A stretch of 64,000 bases of DNA from Mesobacillus foraminis (lineage in GTDB: Bacteria > Bacillota > Bacilli > Bacillales > Cytobacillaceae): NCBI RefSeq assembly GCF_004340465.1, contig NZ_SLVV01000002.1:310001-374000 (forward strand), given 5' to 3'. The notes beneath the pieces were generated by a model. The model was given only the letters and a program-made list of their open reading frames with translations, was not told the origin of the DNA and did no database searches. A program made the position numbers and the translations under genes. Positions 16,086 to 24,764 of this stretch are shown here, in pieces (position 1 is the stretch's first letter; every line of letters begins with the position of its first letter).

Positions 16086-17834
16086 TTGAATTTGCACGAT
16101 TCTAAACTTGTTTCCAAACTACTCCCGTTTTTTGCGTTTTTTATCATCATTATGGCGGTTAGTATCACCTGGTTTGTTAATACAGCCAGCCATGAGATTT
16201 CTGTTCCTTTTTCTGATATGGTGAAAACAGTTGAAGGGCTTGATACAGAAACGGCTACACTTACCGAGCAGCAGGATGGCACGCTTGAATTAAAAACGAA
16301 AGATGCTACTTATATCTCTCAAGTACCTCCAAATAGCCAAATGGTTGATCAACTGGTTGGCACAAATAATATACATTATACTTATTCCAATAACAGCAAA
16401 TACGGCCCTTGGATCATTGGCGGCCTATTGATTTTGTTAACGGCGGCAGTTTTGATTGTACAGAAGAAAACCCAGGGTGGAATTGGCATGGGGAACAAAA
16501 TGAAGAACAGTATCTCCAAGCCCCTCCCTCTCCCCTCGATTACCCTGAAAGACGTGGGCGGACTGCAGGATGAAATGAGAGAGGAGATACTCCAGACATT
16601 ATCGATTTTAAAAGACCCGGACCGTTCTGAAAGAATGGGCATTAAACCTCCGAAGGGCATCCTATTATACGGCCCTCCTGGAACAGGAAAGACATTGCTG
16701 GCACAAGCTATCGCACATGAACTAAATGCCAATTTCTTTTCGGCCAGCGGTTCTGCCTTTAACGAAATGTTCATCGGTGTTGGTGCCTCACGTGTGAGGA
16801 GCCTCTTCCAGAATGCGCGTAAACAGGGGCCGGCAGTGATTTTCATTGATGAAGTGGATGCTCTTGCAGGCAAAAGGAAACCGAATGGCGGCGAGGAAGG
16901 CGAAAAGACTCTGACCGAACTTCTGGTTCAGCTTGATGGCGGCCATTCGAATGATGGGATTTTATTTATTGCTGCGACGAACCGGAAAGATATGCTTGAC
17001 GATGCATTCCTTCGCCCGGGCAGGATTGATTTCACGTTTCAGGTTCCGCTTCCCGATACAAAAGGACGCAAGGAAATTATCGATATCAATGTAAAAGGAA
17101 AAAATCTGTCAGAGGAAGTACTTGCTTCACTGGACGAATTGGCAGAAAGCACATCCGGATTTTCCGGCGCCGAACTCGCTTCGCTCTTTGCTACGGCCAG
17201 CAGGCTTGCACTTCGAAAAGGACGCGATTATCTAATAAAAAGCGATCTAGATTATGCTTTAGACAGAACAATTCTTGGGAGCACAACAAGAGCCCTTCAG
17301 GATGCTGACACTAAACGGAGAGTGGCAATCCACGAAGCGGGGCATGCACTTGTGTCAGCTGTTACTAAACCAGGGTCTGTCCGAAAAGCCACTATCATTC
17401 CTCGCGGGCAGGCGCTTGGGTACGTAGCCCCGATCCCGAAGGAACTGCATTTATCTACAACCAGTGACCTTCTGGATCGAGTAGCGATGATCCTCGCCGG
17501 CGGTGTAGCTGAACGAATGTTCCTTGGCGAGCATAGCATCGGTGTCAGCGGGGATGTTCAGCAGGCGAAACAAATCATTGAGCAAATGGTTGACACTGGC
17601 CTTTTGCAGGATGGATTTACTCTGACCTTCAGCAAGGGGCAAAAAGAAGTAAAAATGCAGGAGCTGTTCCAGGAAGCGCTTGAGCTGTCAGAAAACTTGA
17701 TCCGCTCATATGAAGAAGAGTTTCAGGGTCTGGTACAAGCCCTGTTAAAGAAGGAAACACTCGAGGGGGCAGAAGTTCAGGCCATTGTGAACAACACCGT
17801 CACCTCTGACCTGGAAGAAATGGTTATTGCATAA
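16086..17834 (+). CDS. FtsH-like membrane AAA zinc protease (short paralogue)
   Basis: A 582-residue protein with full FtsH layout. A first transmembrane helix lies at about residues 11-30, then an 80-residue external domain and a second helix near 107-125. The AAA module has Walker A GPPGTGKT, Walker B VIFIDEVDAL, a second region of homology RPGRID and a pore loop reading MFIG, not MFVG. The M41 peptidase has HEAGH at 416-420 and the third metal ligand Asp490 in SGDVQQA. It is shorter than housekeeping FtsH (about 640), mainly at the C-terminus. Start: TTG at 16086, preceded by GAGGAG at 8-9 bases. A TATAAT lies at 16049-16054. It is probably an extra copy, since housekeeping ftsH normally follows tilS-hpt. 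Confidence 0.87.
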   Translation: MNLHDSKLVSKLLPFFAFFIIIMAVSITWFVNTASHEISVPFSDMVKTVEGLDTETATLTEQQDGTLELKTKDATYISQVPPNSQMVDQLVGTNNIHYTYSNNSKYGPWIIGGLLILLTAAVLIVQKKTQGGIGMGNKMKNSISKPLPLPSITLKDVGGLQDEMREEILQTLSILKDPDRSERMGIKPPKGILLYGPPGTGKTLLAQAIAHELNANFFSASGSAFNEMFIGVGASRVRSLFQNARKQGPAVIFIDEVDALAGKRKPNGGEEGEKTLTELLVQLDGGHSNDGILFIAATNRKDMLDDAFLRPGRIDFTFQVPLPDTKGRKEIIDINVKGKNLSEEVLASLDELAESTSGFSGAELASLFATASRLALRKGRDYLIKSDLDYALDRTILGSTTRALQDADTKRRVAIHEAGHALVSAVTKPGSVRKATIIPRGQALGYVAPIPKELHLSTTSDLLDRVAMILAGGVAERMFLGEHSIGVSGDVQQAKQIIEQMVDTGLLQDGFTLTFSKGQKEVKMQELFQEALELSENLIRSYEEEFQGLVQALLKKETLEGAEVQAIVNNTVTSDLEEMVIA

Positions 17835-17842
17835 TACCCGAA

Positions 17843-17877
17843 AAGGACCGAAATTTTACTTTCGGTCCTTATTTATC
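17843..17877 (+). terminator. terminator of the FtsH-like gene
   Basis: A perfect 11-bp stem AAGGACCGAAA / TTTCGGTCCTT, followed by ATTTAT, nine bases after the stop. Confidence 0.85.
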
Positions 17878-17953
17878 GTTACAGCAACAGGGTCCTGGCA
17901 ATTAACGTAATGATTGGCAAGACTCCGACAGTAAGACCAAGGCCTCATTATAA

Positions 17954-18100
17954 CTAGTGATTGGGATCTATTGCTTCGCCTAAAAGGCGGATATCTTCAA
18001 TAATCTGCCTTCTGATTCTTTTGTCATTACATTTTTTGTAATCTTTGAAAAGACGACCTAATTCTTCAATAAAAATTAAAACCTCTTCTGTCTCCACCAT
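17954..18100 (-). CDS. small helical protein, paralogue of the one at 26494-26631
   Basis: A 48-residue protein whose core LIFIEELGRLFKDYKKC aligns without gaps to LIFIKELGRLIEDYQKC in the gene at 26494-26631, and the alignment continues through DIRLLGEAI versus DIMQLIEVI. AAAGGGG lies 7 bases before the ATG. It is predicted to be an amphipathic two-helix protein with one conserved cysteine. The function is unknown, but two copies in one window argue for a genuine Bacillaceae family. Confidence 0.7.
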   Translation of the reverse strand: MVETEEVLIFIEELGRLFKDYKKCNDKRIRRQIIEDIRLLGEAIDPNH

Positions 18101-18302
18101 TTGCTAACCCCTTTGTGAGTTTAATCCCAGAAGACTAATCGGACTATAATCATTTGTTGGATGAGATCGTCCTTTTTAAGGTTATGATGGGAAACTTTTT
18201 CCTCGCATCCTCTTTTGAACTCATCATGTCCCAATAAGATGTGACCTGTAGTTTTACCCCTGTAAAAAACAGCTGAAACCTTCTTTTTACAAAAAGATTA
18301 CT

Positions 18303-20582
18303 TTAATTTATTATTTTATAGTCCATCCATTCATTTGGAATTAATTGCTGATATTTAGGAAGGAGAAAGCGGTCATCGATCAGCATGATTGTTCCTCTGT
18401 CATTCTCTGACCGGATGAGCCTTCCGCCTGCCTGGAGCACTTTATTCATGCCAGGATAAACGTACGCATAATCATAGCCATGCATTCCTTTTTCTGCAAA
18501 GTATCCCTTGATCAGGTCACGCTCAAACCCTATCTGGGGAAGGCCCACACCTACGATAACCACTCCATTCAGCCGGTCTCCCTTTAAATCAATTCCCTCT
18601 GAGAAAATTCCGCCAAGTACGGCGAAACCTACTAACGAGACTTCATTTTTGGGCGAAAAATTTTCTAAGAAGGCTTCCCGCTCCCTTTCATCCATTCCCG
18701 TACCCTGGATAAGCGTCTCAATTCCTGCCCCCTCCCATTTCTCCAGGACAGAGGACATATACTGATACGACGGAAAGAAAACGAGGTAATTTCCGGGTTT
18801 CTCATGAACAAGATTTGTTATGGTCCGGACAATGGGAAGTATCGACCGGTCACGGTCCCTGTAACGGGTTGACAACGGGCAGATGCGGACATCGTTCTGT
18901 TCTCTCACAAATGGGGACGGCAGCGTAATTTTGTAATCTTCCTCTCCTCCTCCCAGCATGTTTAAGTAATAGACCAAAGGTGTGAAAGTAGCTGAAAAGT
19001 AAACCCGGGAACGAAAAGACTTGGCATACTTCCGGACCAGCCTTGAGGGATCCAGACAGAATTGTTTTATGCTGACATCCTTATTGCTGATCTCACAGTA
19101 GGTAGTGAACTCTTCACTATACAGCTTTCCGATCCTGACCCAGTTTTGGACAGCGAAAAAAGCTTCTAATAATAGGGGTTCTTCCTCTTTCCCTTTAAGC
19201 AGTTCAAGCTCACACTCGCTTATAAACTGATCGGCCAGACCGTTAAGTTCTTTCGGGGTATCTTTTAGAACCATTGTCTTTTCAGACCCTGCCTGCTTCC
19301 TGATGGAAATAAAAAATTCGTTCAGTTTTTTTGAAATCTCATAGATTTTCCCGTTGATTTCTTTGTACTGTCTCCTTAATTGAAGGAACGGGGCTTTATT
19401 CAGAGATGCAGAATACATTTCCCTCCCCCGGTCAACCAGGTTATGGGCCTCATCCACAAGCAGAACGCTCTGTTTTTTGTACTCCTCGCTGTACCGCTTG
19501 ATTGATACTCGAGGGTCGAATACGTAATTGTAATCACATACAACAGCATCCGAAACGTAAGCCAGATCCAGTGAAAATTCAAAAGGGCAAACTCTGTGTA
19601 CCCTGGAATAGCGCACAATTATTTCCCGGTCCATTCTTGTTTCATTCTCCAAAATATCCAGCACTGCACCATTGATACGGTCATAATAGCCATCGGCAAA
19701 CTCACATTGCTCTTTTGTACAGACCGTGTGATCTTTAAGACACACCTTTTCTTTCGCTGTGATGGTTACATACTGGCAAAACAGCCCTTTTTCTTCCATT
19801 AGCCTAAAGGCTTCCTCTGCTGCCTGCCTGGTAATCGTTTTGGCAGTTAAATAGAATATTTTATTAATGAGGCCTTCACCAATTGCTTTTACAGACGGAA
19901 AAATCGTTGAAATCGTTTTACCTATTCCAGTGGGAGCTTGGGCAAATAAGGTTTTTTTCTCCAATGCGGTCTTATAGACAGCACCAGCGAGCATTCTTTG
20001 CCCTTTCCTGTAATCCTCGAAAGGAAAAGAAAGTTCATTTATGCTGCGATTCCTTTTTTCGATATTAGCAAGCCGTAGTCTGGCAAATGGCACAAAACGG
20101 CTTGCCAAATCATGAATGGACTCTTCCAGTTCCTTGAACAGGAGCTTTTTGGCAAACCGTTTCACTTCTCCCGTCTGAACCTGTTTATAGGTCAGCTGGA
20201 TATTCATTGCAGAGATTTCATGGTCTTTTGCATACATGTAGGCATAAAAGTCTGCCTGGGCCCAATGTACAGGATATGTATCCTCGTTCACCAATGAGAG
20301 TCTGCCGGCTGTTGATTTGATTTCATCAACCGTCACCTCCCCGTTTCTGAAAAGAATCCCGTCTGCTCTCCCATCGATATGCAGGCTGATACCGTCAAGC
20401 GGAAGAGTTGTATGCAGAGGGACTTCCCGCTGGTCCGATTCCTGGTAATCTTTCTGCAGTTCGATATGGGCCCTAGTCCCTTCCGTTAAGGACAAGGCTG
20501 TTCGAAACCCTGATTCAATGCTTCCGGAGCTGAACACATATTCTACCAGTGCCCTAACCGATATTTTATACTCATTGTCCAT
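18303..20582 (-). CDS. XPD/DinG-type helicase with RecB/Cas4-like nuclease domain
   Basis: A 759-residue ATP-dependent DNA helicase of superfamily 2. Residues 1-160 look like a PD-(D/E)XK nuclease, with LHIDGRADGILF followed by VTVDEIKST. The helicase core has Walker A APTGIGKT, a DEAH box (LLVDEAHNLVD) and a C-terminal motif VI region (LQAGGRLIRSENDRG). Four cysteines between motifs I and II (EKVC, HTVC, KEQC, HRVC) have the placing of an XPD iron-sulphur cluster. The ATG at 20582 follows GGGGTG and is preferred over 20603. It is expected to act in DNA repair. Known Bacillus DinG instead carries a DnaQ-like exonuclease. Confidence 0.85.
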   Translation of the reverse strand: MDNEYKISVRALVEYVFSSGSIESGFRTALSLTEGTRAHIELQKDYQESDQREVPLHTTLPLDGISLHIDGRADGILFRNGEVTVDEIKSTAGRLSLVNEDTYPVHWAQADFYAYMYAKDHEISAMNIQLTYKQVQTGEVKRFAKKLLFKELEESIHDLASRFVPFARLRLANIEKRNRSINELSFPFEDYRKGQRMLAGAVYKTALEKKTLFAQAPTGIGKTISTIFPSVKAIGEGLINKIFYLTAKTITRQAAEEAFRLMEEKGLFCQYVTITAKEKVCLKDHTVCTKEQCEFADGYYDRINGAVLDILENETRMDREIIVRYSRVHRVCPFEFSLDLAYVSDAVVCDYNYVFDPRVSIKRYSEEYKKQSVLLVDEAHNLVDRGREMYSASLNKAPFLQLRRQYKEINGKIYEISKKLNEFFISIRKQAGSEKTMVLKDTPKELNGLADQFISECELELLKGKEEEPLLLEAFFAVQNWVRIGKLYSEEFTTYCEISNKDVSIKQFCLDPSRLVRKYAKSFRSRVYFSATFTPLVYYLNMLGGGEEDYKITLPSPFVREQNDVRICPLSTRYRDRDRSILPIVRTITNLVHEKPGNYLVFFPSYQYMSSVLEKWEGAGIETLIQGTGMDEREREAFLENFSPKNEVSLVGFAVLGGIFSEGIDLKGDRLNGVVIVGVGLPQIGFERDLIKGYFAEKGMHGYDYAYVYPGMNKVLQAGGRLIRSENDRGTIMLIDDRFLLPKYQQLIPNEWMDYKIIN

Positions 20583-20666
20583 TTTTTCACCCCGCAAAGC
20601 CATGCTGTTATCCGTTGAATTTTTCTTCCTCTATTATAGCACATACGTTCGAGGATCTATGCAATG

Positions 20667-20698
20667 AAAAATCCGCCCTCATTAAAGAAGCGGATATC
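20667..20698 (-). terminator. terminator of small acidic protein gene
   Basis: ATCCGC / GCGGAT stem with a 13-base loop followed on the minus strand by TTTTTC, a few bases after the stop at 20702. Confidence 0.5.
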
Positions 20699-20701
20699 TA
20701 T

Positions 20702-20830
20702 TTACCAGTCACGAGTATTTTCCAGCAAAACATCAATTTCGATTTGGTTCAGCATCAAGTATGCATCTTCCCCATCAATATGTTCAGTCTCTTCCAGCAA
20801 TTCGTCAATATCAGTGCTTAACTTCCCCAT
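20702..20830 (-). CDS. small acidic protein
   Basis: A 42-residue, strongly acidic protein (MGKLSTDIDELLEETEHIDG at the start) with no cysteine or hydrophobic helix. The ribosome site AGAGGAGG lies 6 bases before the ATG and a terminator follows. It comes about 115 bases after the pro-peptide gene in the same direction and might be cotranscribed with it. The function is not known. Confidence 0.6.
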   Translation of the reverse strand: MGKLSTDIDELLEETEHIDGEDAYLMLNQIEIDVLLENTRDW

Positions 20831-20944
20831 ACCGAACCTCCTCTTTTGAAATCTGTCTAAAAAGACATCAATAAAGAGTCCGAACGGGGATGTTTGTTTG
20901 TGTCGGTCAGCAGCTTTATTTTACCAAAAAACTCACTATTACTG

Positions 20945-21079
20945 TCAGACAGGCGGCAGAATAGGATGACCGACGGGACTGCCTTCGGTGCTTTCCTGCC
21001 CCCGCATAGCACCGGCTTCCCCAGAAATGACGATGAGTAAGGCTCCAATTACCATGATTTTTAATAATAGTTTTTTCAT
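20945..21079 (-). CDS. signalling pro-peptide of the RRNPP regulator (NprX/PapR-like)
   Basis: A 44-residue precursor. Residues 1-24 form a secretion signal (MKKLLLK, then a hydrophobic core, ending GEAGA with an A-G-A signal peptidase motif). The remaining 20 residues end in SPVGHPILPPV. AAAGGAGG overlaps the stop of the upstream regulator gene, and the ATG is 14 bases after that stop, the arrangement of nprR-nprX, plcR-papR and rap-phr pairs. By analogy, the exported precursor is trimmed outside, re-imported by an oligopeptide permease, and the 5-8-residue product binds the TPR pocket of the regulator. The mature sequence is unknown; the Pro-rich C-terminal end is the best guess. Confidence 0.75.
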   Translation of the reverse strand: MKKLLLKIMVIGALLIVISGEAGAMRGQESTEGSPVGHPILPPV

Positions 21080-21093
21080 TCTTATTTCCTCCT

Positions 21094-22314
21094 TTAGCTG
21101 ATTTTCCCTAGATATTCAACTGCTTTTTCAACCCGCCCTATACTTATGTAATGACTGGAAAGCAGTTTGTAAAAGCTGTGCAGTTCTTCATAATGCGCCT
21201 GGCTTTCTTCTACTGCAGGAATCACTTTGGACTCAAGATAATCCCACGATTCCGAAGGACGTTCGATTGAAAGCAGATAATAGGTGGAGAGGATTTGATA
21301 TTTTTTTATTTGCAGCTTTTTTGCGAGGACCTTTACTTTTTTAAAATAATTAGATGCCTGTAAGTACTGCCCATTCCAATAATAGATTTCCCCCACAGAG
21401 TAAAGGGAAATCATATAGGGGTGAGTGTCCTTCTCAGCCAGGGAAAGACTATGGTTAAAATAGGAGAGTGCCTCCTCTTTCTCTCCAATTTTCTTTTGTA
21501 AATACCCCATATTATGATAGATTTGTGCTCTTAACTGGATATCTTTCATAAGTGCAGCATTCCTGATTAGGTGGTTGAAGCAGTTCAAAGCTTCCTCGTA
21601 TATCTTTGCGTGAGTATAATTAATGCCTAGAAGCATGAGCGTATGGAGGATCCTGATGAAGTTTAAATCCTGTGTATACGCCTGCAAAGCCATTTTGCCA
21701 TAATGGATTGCATACCCGGACTGCTCAAGCGATGTCTTTGACAGTGCCTGGTGATAATAGAACTCTCCATGGTCAATGCCCGGGAGCATATCCTCCGAAA
21801 GGCTCTGAAGGATGGAATTGGCCTGTTTGTACGCTCCCTTTTTTAATAAAAATAAGGCATTTAGATAACAAAATAAACGGAATTCATGTTGGGAAAAATT
21901 CTTTTTTTGTTTATTCAACCTGTCTTTCAGAGCCTCTGCCTCCTTCAAGCTGCCTGAGAATATCAGATAGCGAAGCTTGGTCAGTTCAATGGAATAAAGC
22001 ATGGATGAATATGGAATGGTGCCCTTCAGTTGATTCAGTTCTTCCATATGTGAGTCTGCCTCTTCTTTCAGATGATAATTAATTCTGTCGTTCAGCTTGG
22101 CAACTAACTCACCGATTTTGACTTCCTGACCGTCAATATCCTCCAGGTCTATATCCAATCTTTCTAACAAAAGCCTGATTGTTTCCAGGTTCCCCTCTTT
22201 TGAATTGCTTTCAATTTTGCTTAAATGCGGAATCGAACAGATTCCATTTGCCAGTTCTTTTTGAGTCAAACCCTTTTGAATGCGGTGATATTTTATCAAA
22301 GGACCATAGTGCAT
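21094..22314 (-). CDS. RRNPP-family transcriptional regulator (HTH + TPR, NprR/PlcR-like)
   Basis: A 406-residue regulator. Residues 5-58 form an Xre-type helix-turn-helix (LIKYHRIQKGLTQKELANG, then SIPHLSKIE). Residues 80-400 are built of TPR helix pairs with the usual spacing, for example AQIYHNMGYLQKKIGEKEEA and EALSYFNHSLSLAEKD. The length matches NprR (about 420), not PlcR (285). The family switches DNA binding on or off when a re-imported peptide enters the TPR groove. The cognate precursor gene lies 14 bases downstream, and a secreted protease gene lies just upstream in the same direction. GGTGAG precedes the ATG. Confidence 0.88.
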   Translation of the reverse strand: MHYGPLIKYHRIQKGLTQKELANGICSIPHLSKIESNSKEGNLETIRLLLERLDIDLEDIDGQEVKIGELVAKLNDRINYHLKEEADSHMEELNQLKGTIPYSSMLYSIELTKLRYLIFSGSLKEAEALKDRLNKQKKNFSQHEFRLFCYLNALFLLKKGAYKQANSILQSLSEDMLPGIDHGEFYYHQALSKTSLEQSGYAIHYGKMALQAYTQDLNFIRILHTLMLLGINYTHAKIYEEALNCFNHLIRNAALMKDIQLRAQIYHNMGYLQKKIGEKEEALSYFNHSLSLAEKDTHPYMISLYSVGEIYYWNGQYLQASNYFKKVKVLAKKLQIKKYQILSTYYLLSIERPSESWDYLESKVIPAVEESQAHYEELHSFYKLLSSHYISIGRVEKAVEYLGKIS

Positions 22315-22325
22315 TTGCTCACCAG

Positions 22326-22352
22326 CCTTTTCTTAATAATCTATCACCTTTT
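22326..22352. promoter_or_regulatory. possible regulator half-sites before the RRNPP gene
   Basis: CCTTTT occurs at 22326-22331 and 22347-22352, 21 bp apart, in the leader of the regulator gene. The same hexamer forms one arm of the palindrome at the protease promoter. This is suggestive only, because the sequence is AT-rich. Confidence 0.25.
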
Positions 22353-22428
22353 TTCAAAACTTAAACAGTTAAAAAGACTCATTTTTATACTATTTTGTAT
22401 ATTCGGAAAATAATACCAGCAAAAGAGC

Positions 22429-22450
22429 TGCCCGGTTTGGGTCAGCTCCC
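22429..22450 (-). terminator. terminator of subtilisin gene
   Basis: GAGCTG / CAGCTC inverted repeat, followed on the minus strand by TTTTGC, between the protease stop (22460) and the regulator gene. Confidence 0.6.
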
Positions 22451-22459
22451 AGCAGTCTT

Positions 22460-23725
22460 TTATTTTACCCTTGGAAACCCGAATCCTGAAGCATAGTCAT
22501 CACCGGCTGCTGCTCCTGTTCCACCCTTGACATCATAAAGCTTCGCACGGTTCTGGAGCTCTGTTCGCAGCTGTTTGTTGGTCAATGTTTTATTCGAGGC
22601 CCATATTTTTGCTGCCAGGCCGGAAATATGCGGAGTCGCCATGGATGTTCCGCTCATGGTCGTATAACCTCCACTTGCAGCTGTGGAATAGATGGCGCCG
22701 CCTGGTGCTGAAACTTCAACATCCCTTTCCTGTATAACGTAATCAGCATCGGTTGCAGGGTTGCCGCGAGAAGAAAAATCAGAAACCTTATAGGTCCCGT
22801 TCACGATACTATTGTCCAGGGAAGCAACAGCAACTGCATTCACCAGGGCACCGGGATAGCCAATTGTATTGCTGCTTGGTCCGCTGTTCCCCGCGGCTGC
22901 TACAACAAGAGTGCCTTTATTGTACGCGTAGTCCACTGCACTGGCAATTAATGAATCCTTTGCACTCGACCCTAATGACATGGAGATAACGACCTTAGCC
23001 CCTGTACGGGCAGATTCATCGGCTGCATGGCGTATTCCTGCCGCAATATCATCAGAGTAGCCGGATCCTCTATCGTTAAGGACCTTATAAGCCCACAATT
23101 CTGCTTCTGGGGCTACTCCATAAATGCCCAGGCCATCGTTCCCCCCATTGGCAAGAACAGTTCCCGCAACATGTGTCCCATGACCGTGGCGATCATTGCA
23201 GGAGCCATTTACCAATGGGTTGCTCGATTGTGTGAAATCCTTGCATTGTTCGGCATTATCGCGTAGATCTATATGGCCCGTATTGGCTCCCGTATCAAGC
23301 ACAGCAACTTTTATCCCGTTTCCGCCAGAAGTTGCCTGGAGGTTGCTGTCATTATAGATTGCCTCAATTCCCCATGGAAGCTGATCGGCAGGGAGTGCCT
23401 GGGCACCGGAACCTGGCTTCGCCTCCACAGAGCTTTCTAATTGTACCTCCTGCACTCTATCAATCTTTAAATTTTTATTTTTCAATAAAGCCTGAAACTG
23501 TTTTTCATTCACTTCTGCAGTGAAACCTTTTTCCCCAAAGTCCCATCGAGTCCCAACGCTTTGCTTTGCCTTTACTTTTTCGGAATTTGGACCCTGGATA
23601 TGTACCCGGATCATTTCGTTCTTTTCTACAGCCATCGCTTCCTGACTAAAAGCACCTGCGGCAAACATTGCGACTCCCATTACAGCACTAAGAATGGCAG
23701 ATCCAGCTACTTTTCGCTTTTTCAT
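22460..23725 (-). CDS. secreted subtilisin-family serine protease
   Basis: A 421-residue S8 protease preproenzyme. It has an N-terminal signal peptide (MKKRKVAGSA, hydrophobic core, FSQEAMA) and an I9-like propeptide to about residue 115. The catalytic domain shows the triad motifs AVLDTGANTGHIDL (Asp), DRHGHGTHVAG (His) and SGTSMATPH (Ser), plus the oxyanion Asn in AAAGNSGPSS. Two extra cysteines (EQCKDF and GSCNDR) could form a disulphide, as in thermostable subtilases such as Ak.1-type enzymes. It should be exported and self-processed. Its position beside a peptide-controlled regulator suggests quorum control, like NprR-regulated proteases. Confidence 0.92.
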   Translation of the reverse strand: MKKRKVAGSAILSAVMGVAMFAAGAFSQEAMAVEKNEMIRVHIQGPNSEKVKAKQSVGTRWDFGEKGFTAEVNEKQFQALLKNKNLKIDRVQEVQLESSVEAKPGSGAQALPADQLPWGIEAIYNDSNLQATSGGNGIKVAVLDTGANTGHIDLRDNAEQCKDFTQSSNPLVNGSCNDRHGHGTHVAGTVLANGGNDGLGIYGVAPEAELWAYKVLNDRGSGYSDDIAAGIRHAADESARTGAKVVISMSLGSSAKDSLIASAVDYAYNKGTLVVAAAGNSGPSSNTIGYPGALVNAVAVASLDNSIVNGTYKVSDFSSRGNPATDADYVIQERDVEVSAPGGAIYSTAASGGYTTMSGTSMATPHISGLAAKIWASNKTLTNKQLRTELQNRAKLYDVKGGTGAAAGDDYASGFGFPRVK

Positions 23726-23772
23726 CTTTTAGCTCCTCTCAGGAAATAGTTGCAGCCTGTTGCTGCGCCTTA

Positions 23773-23819
23773 AGTATATTTTAAATTTTCAGTCTAAATC
23801 AATAAAAGGTCGTCCTTTT
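23773..23819 (-). promoter_or_regulatory. subtilisin promoter with abutting palindromic operator
   Basis: On the minus strand TTGATT (23802-23797) and TATACT (23778-23773) are separated by 18 bases, giving a leader of about 40 bases. The perfect palindrome AAAAGGTCGTCCTTTT (23804-23819) ends one base from the -35 element, where a class II activator or a repressor would bind. It is a candidate target of the RRNPP regulator. Confidence 0.5.
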
Positions 23820-23925
23820 GATATTGGGAAAATTTTTAAGATTATTAACATAGGATGGTTTTTTTATATTAAAATAGAATACAAATTTTAAACATTTAAA
23901 AATGACAGAAAAAAGGTGAGCCGGA

Positions 23926-24708
23926 ATGATCAGAAAGTTGACAGGCGAAGACAATGGAAAAGTGATGGATTTCCTGAGTGATGAACCATCCATCAACCTG
24001 TTTATTATTGGGGACATTGAAGCTTTTGGGTATGATACATCTTTCCAGGAGCTATGGGGAGAGTTTACAGAGGATGGAACATTGATTGCCGTATTTCTTC
24101 GGTTCCATAACTCATTTATCCCCTATGCAAAAGGTTCTTTCAGCGTTCATCAGTTTGCAGAAATTATGAAGTTGTATTCGGATCGACCCGTTCTTTCCGG
24201 AAAGGCTGCTATTGTCGAACAATTTGAAAGAGCGGCGGGTCTGTCCCTTGGACGGAAGCAGCAAACCTTTTTTGCGGAATGCCGGACAACTGATCATTTG
24301 GGGAGTACAGATCTGCTGGTGGAAAAGGCTGCTATTTCTGATGTAGACAGGATTATTCAACTTCGATCAACAATTGATGAGTTTGTGGTGAATGAAAACG
24401 CACATGAAATGCTGATTCAAGCGATGGAATCGGGTACCGGGAGGACGTTCTATACAGAGGAGGATGGAACAATGACGGCCTGTGCGTCAACTGCTGCGGA
24501 GAATTCGATGTCTGCAATGGTTGTTGGTGTATGCACTCATAAGAATTACCGCCGAAAAGGCCACGCAACGGCTGTGATGCAAAAACTGTTTAAAGATGTT
24601 TTAGAGGAAGGGCGGATCCTTTGTCTATTTTATGATAACCCGGACGCAGGACGAATTTATAAAAGGCTGGGATTCAAGGAGATTGGGATGTGGACCATGT
24701 ACCGTTAA
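23926..24708 (+). CDS. GNAT family N-acetyltransferase
   Basis: A 260-residue two-domain acetyltransferase. The C-terminal half has the acetyl-CoA motif A (VVGVCTHKNYRRKGHATAVM) and motif B ending YKRLGFKEIG. The N-terminal half is a degenerate GNAT fold, as in Bacillus proteins annotated by the pair IRKLTGED and NLFIIGDIE. AAAGGTG precedes the ATG. It is divergent from the subtilisin gene and shares its 200-bp intergenic region, so the palindrome there could affect it as well. The substrate is unknown. Confidence 0.85.
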   Translation: MIRKLTGEDNGKVMDFLSDEPSINLFIIGDIEAFGYDTSFQELWGEFTEDGTLIAVFLRFHNSFIPYAKGSFSVHQFAEIMKLYSDRPVLSGKAAIVEQFERAAGLSLGRKQQTFFAECRTTDHLGSTDLLVEKAAISDVDRIIQLRSTIDEFVVNENAHEMLIQAMESGTGRTFYTEEDGTMTACASTAAENSMSAMVVGVCTHKNYRRKGHATAVMQKLFKDVLEEGRILCLFYDNPDAGRIYKRLGFKEIGMWTMYR

Positions 24709-24729
24709 AATAGGTAGTTTAAGACTGAA

Positions 24730-24764
24730 AAGACTTCCTTCAAATAGAAGGAAGTCAATTTTTA
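24730..24764. terminator. bidirectional terminator between acetyltransferase and aldolase genes
   Basis: A perfect 10-bp stem GACTTCCTTC / GAAGGAAGTC with a 5-base loop. ATTTTTATC follows on the + strand and TTTTCAG on the minus strand. It overlaps the aldolase stop. Confidence 0.85.
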
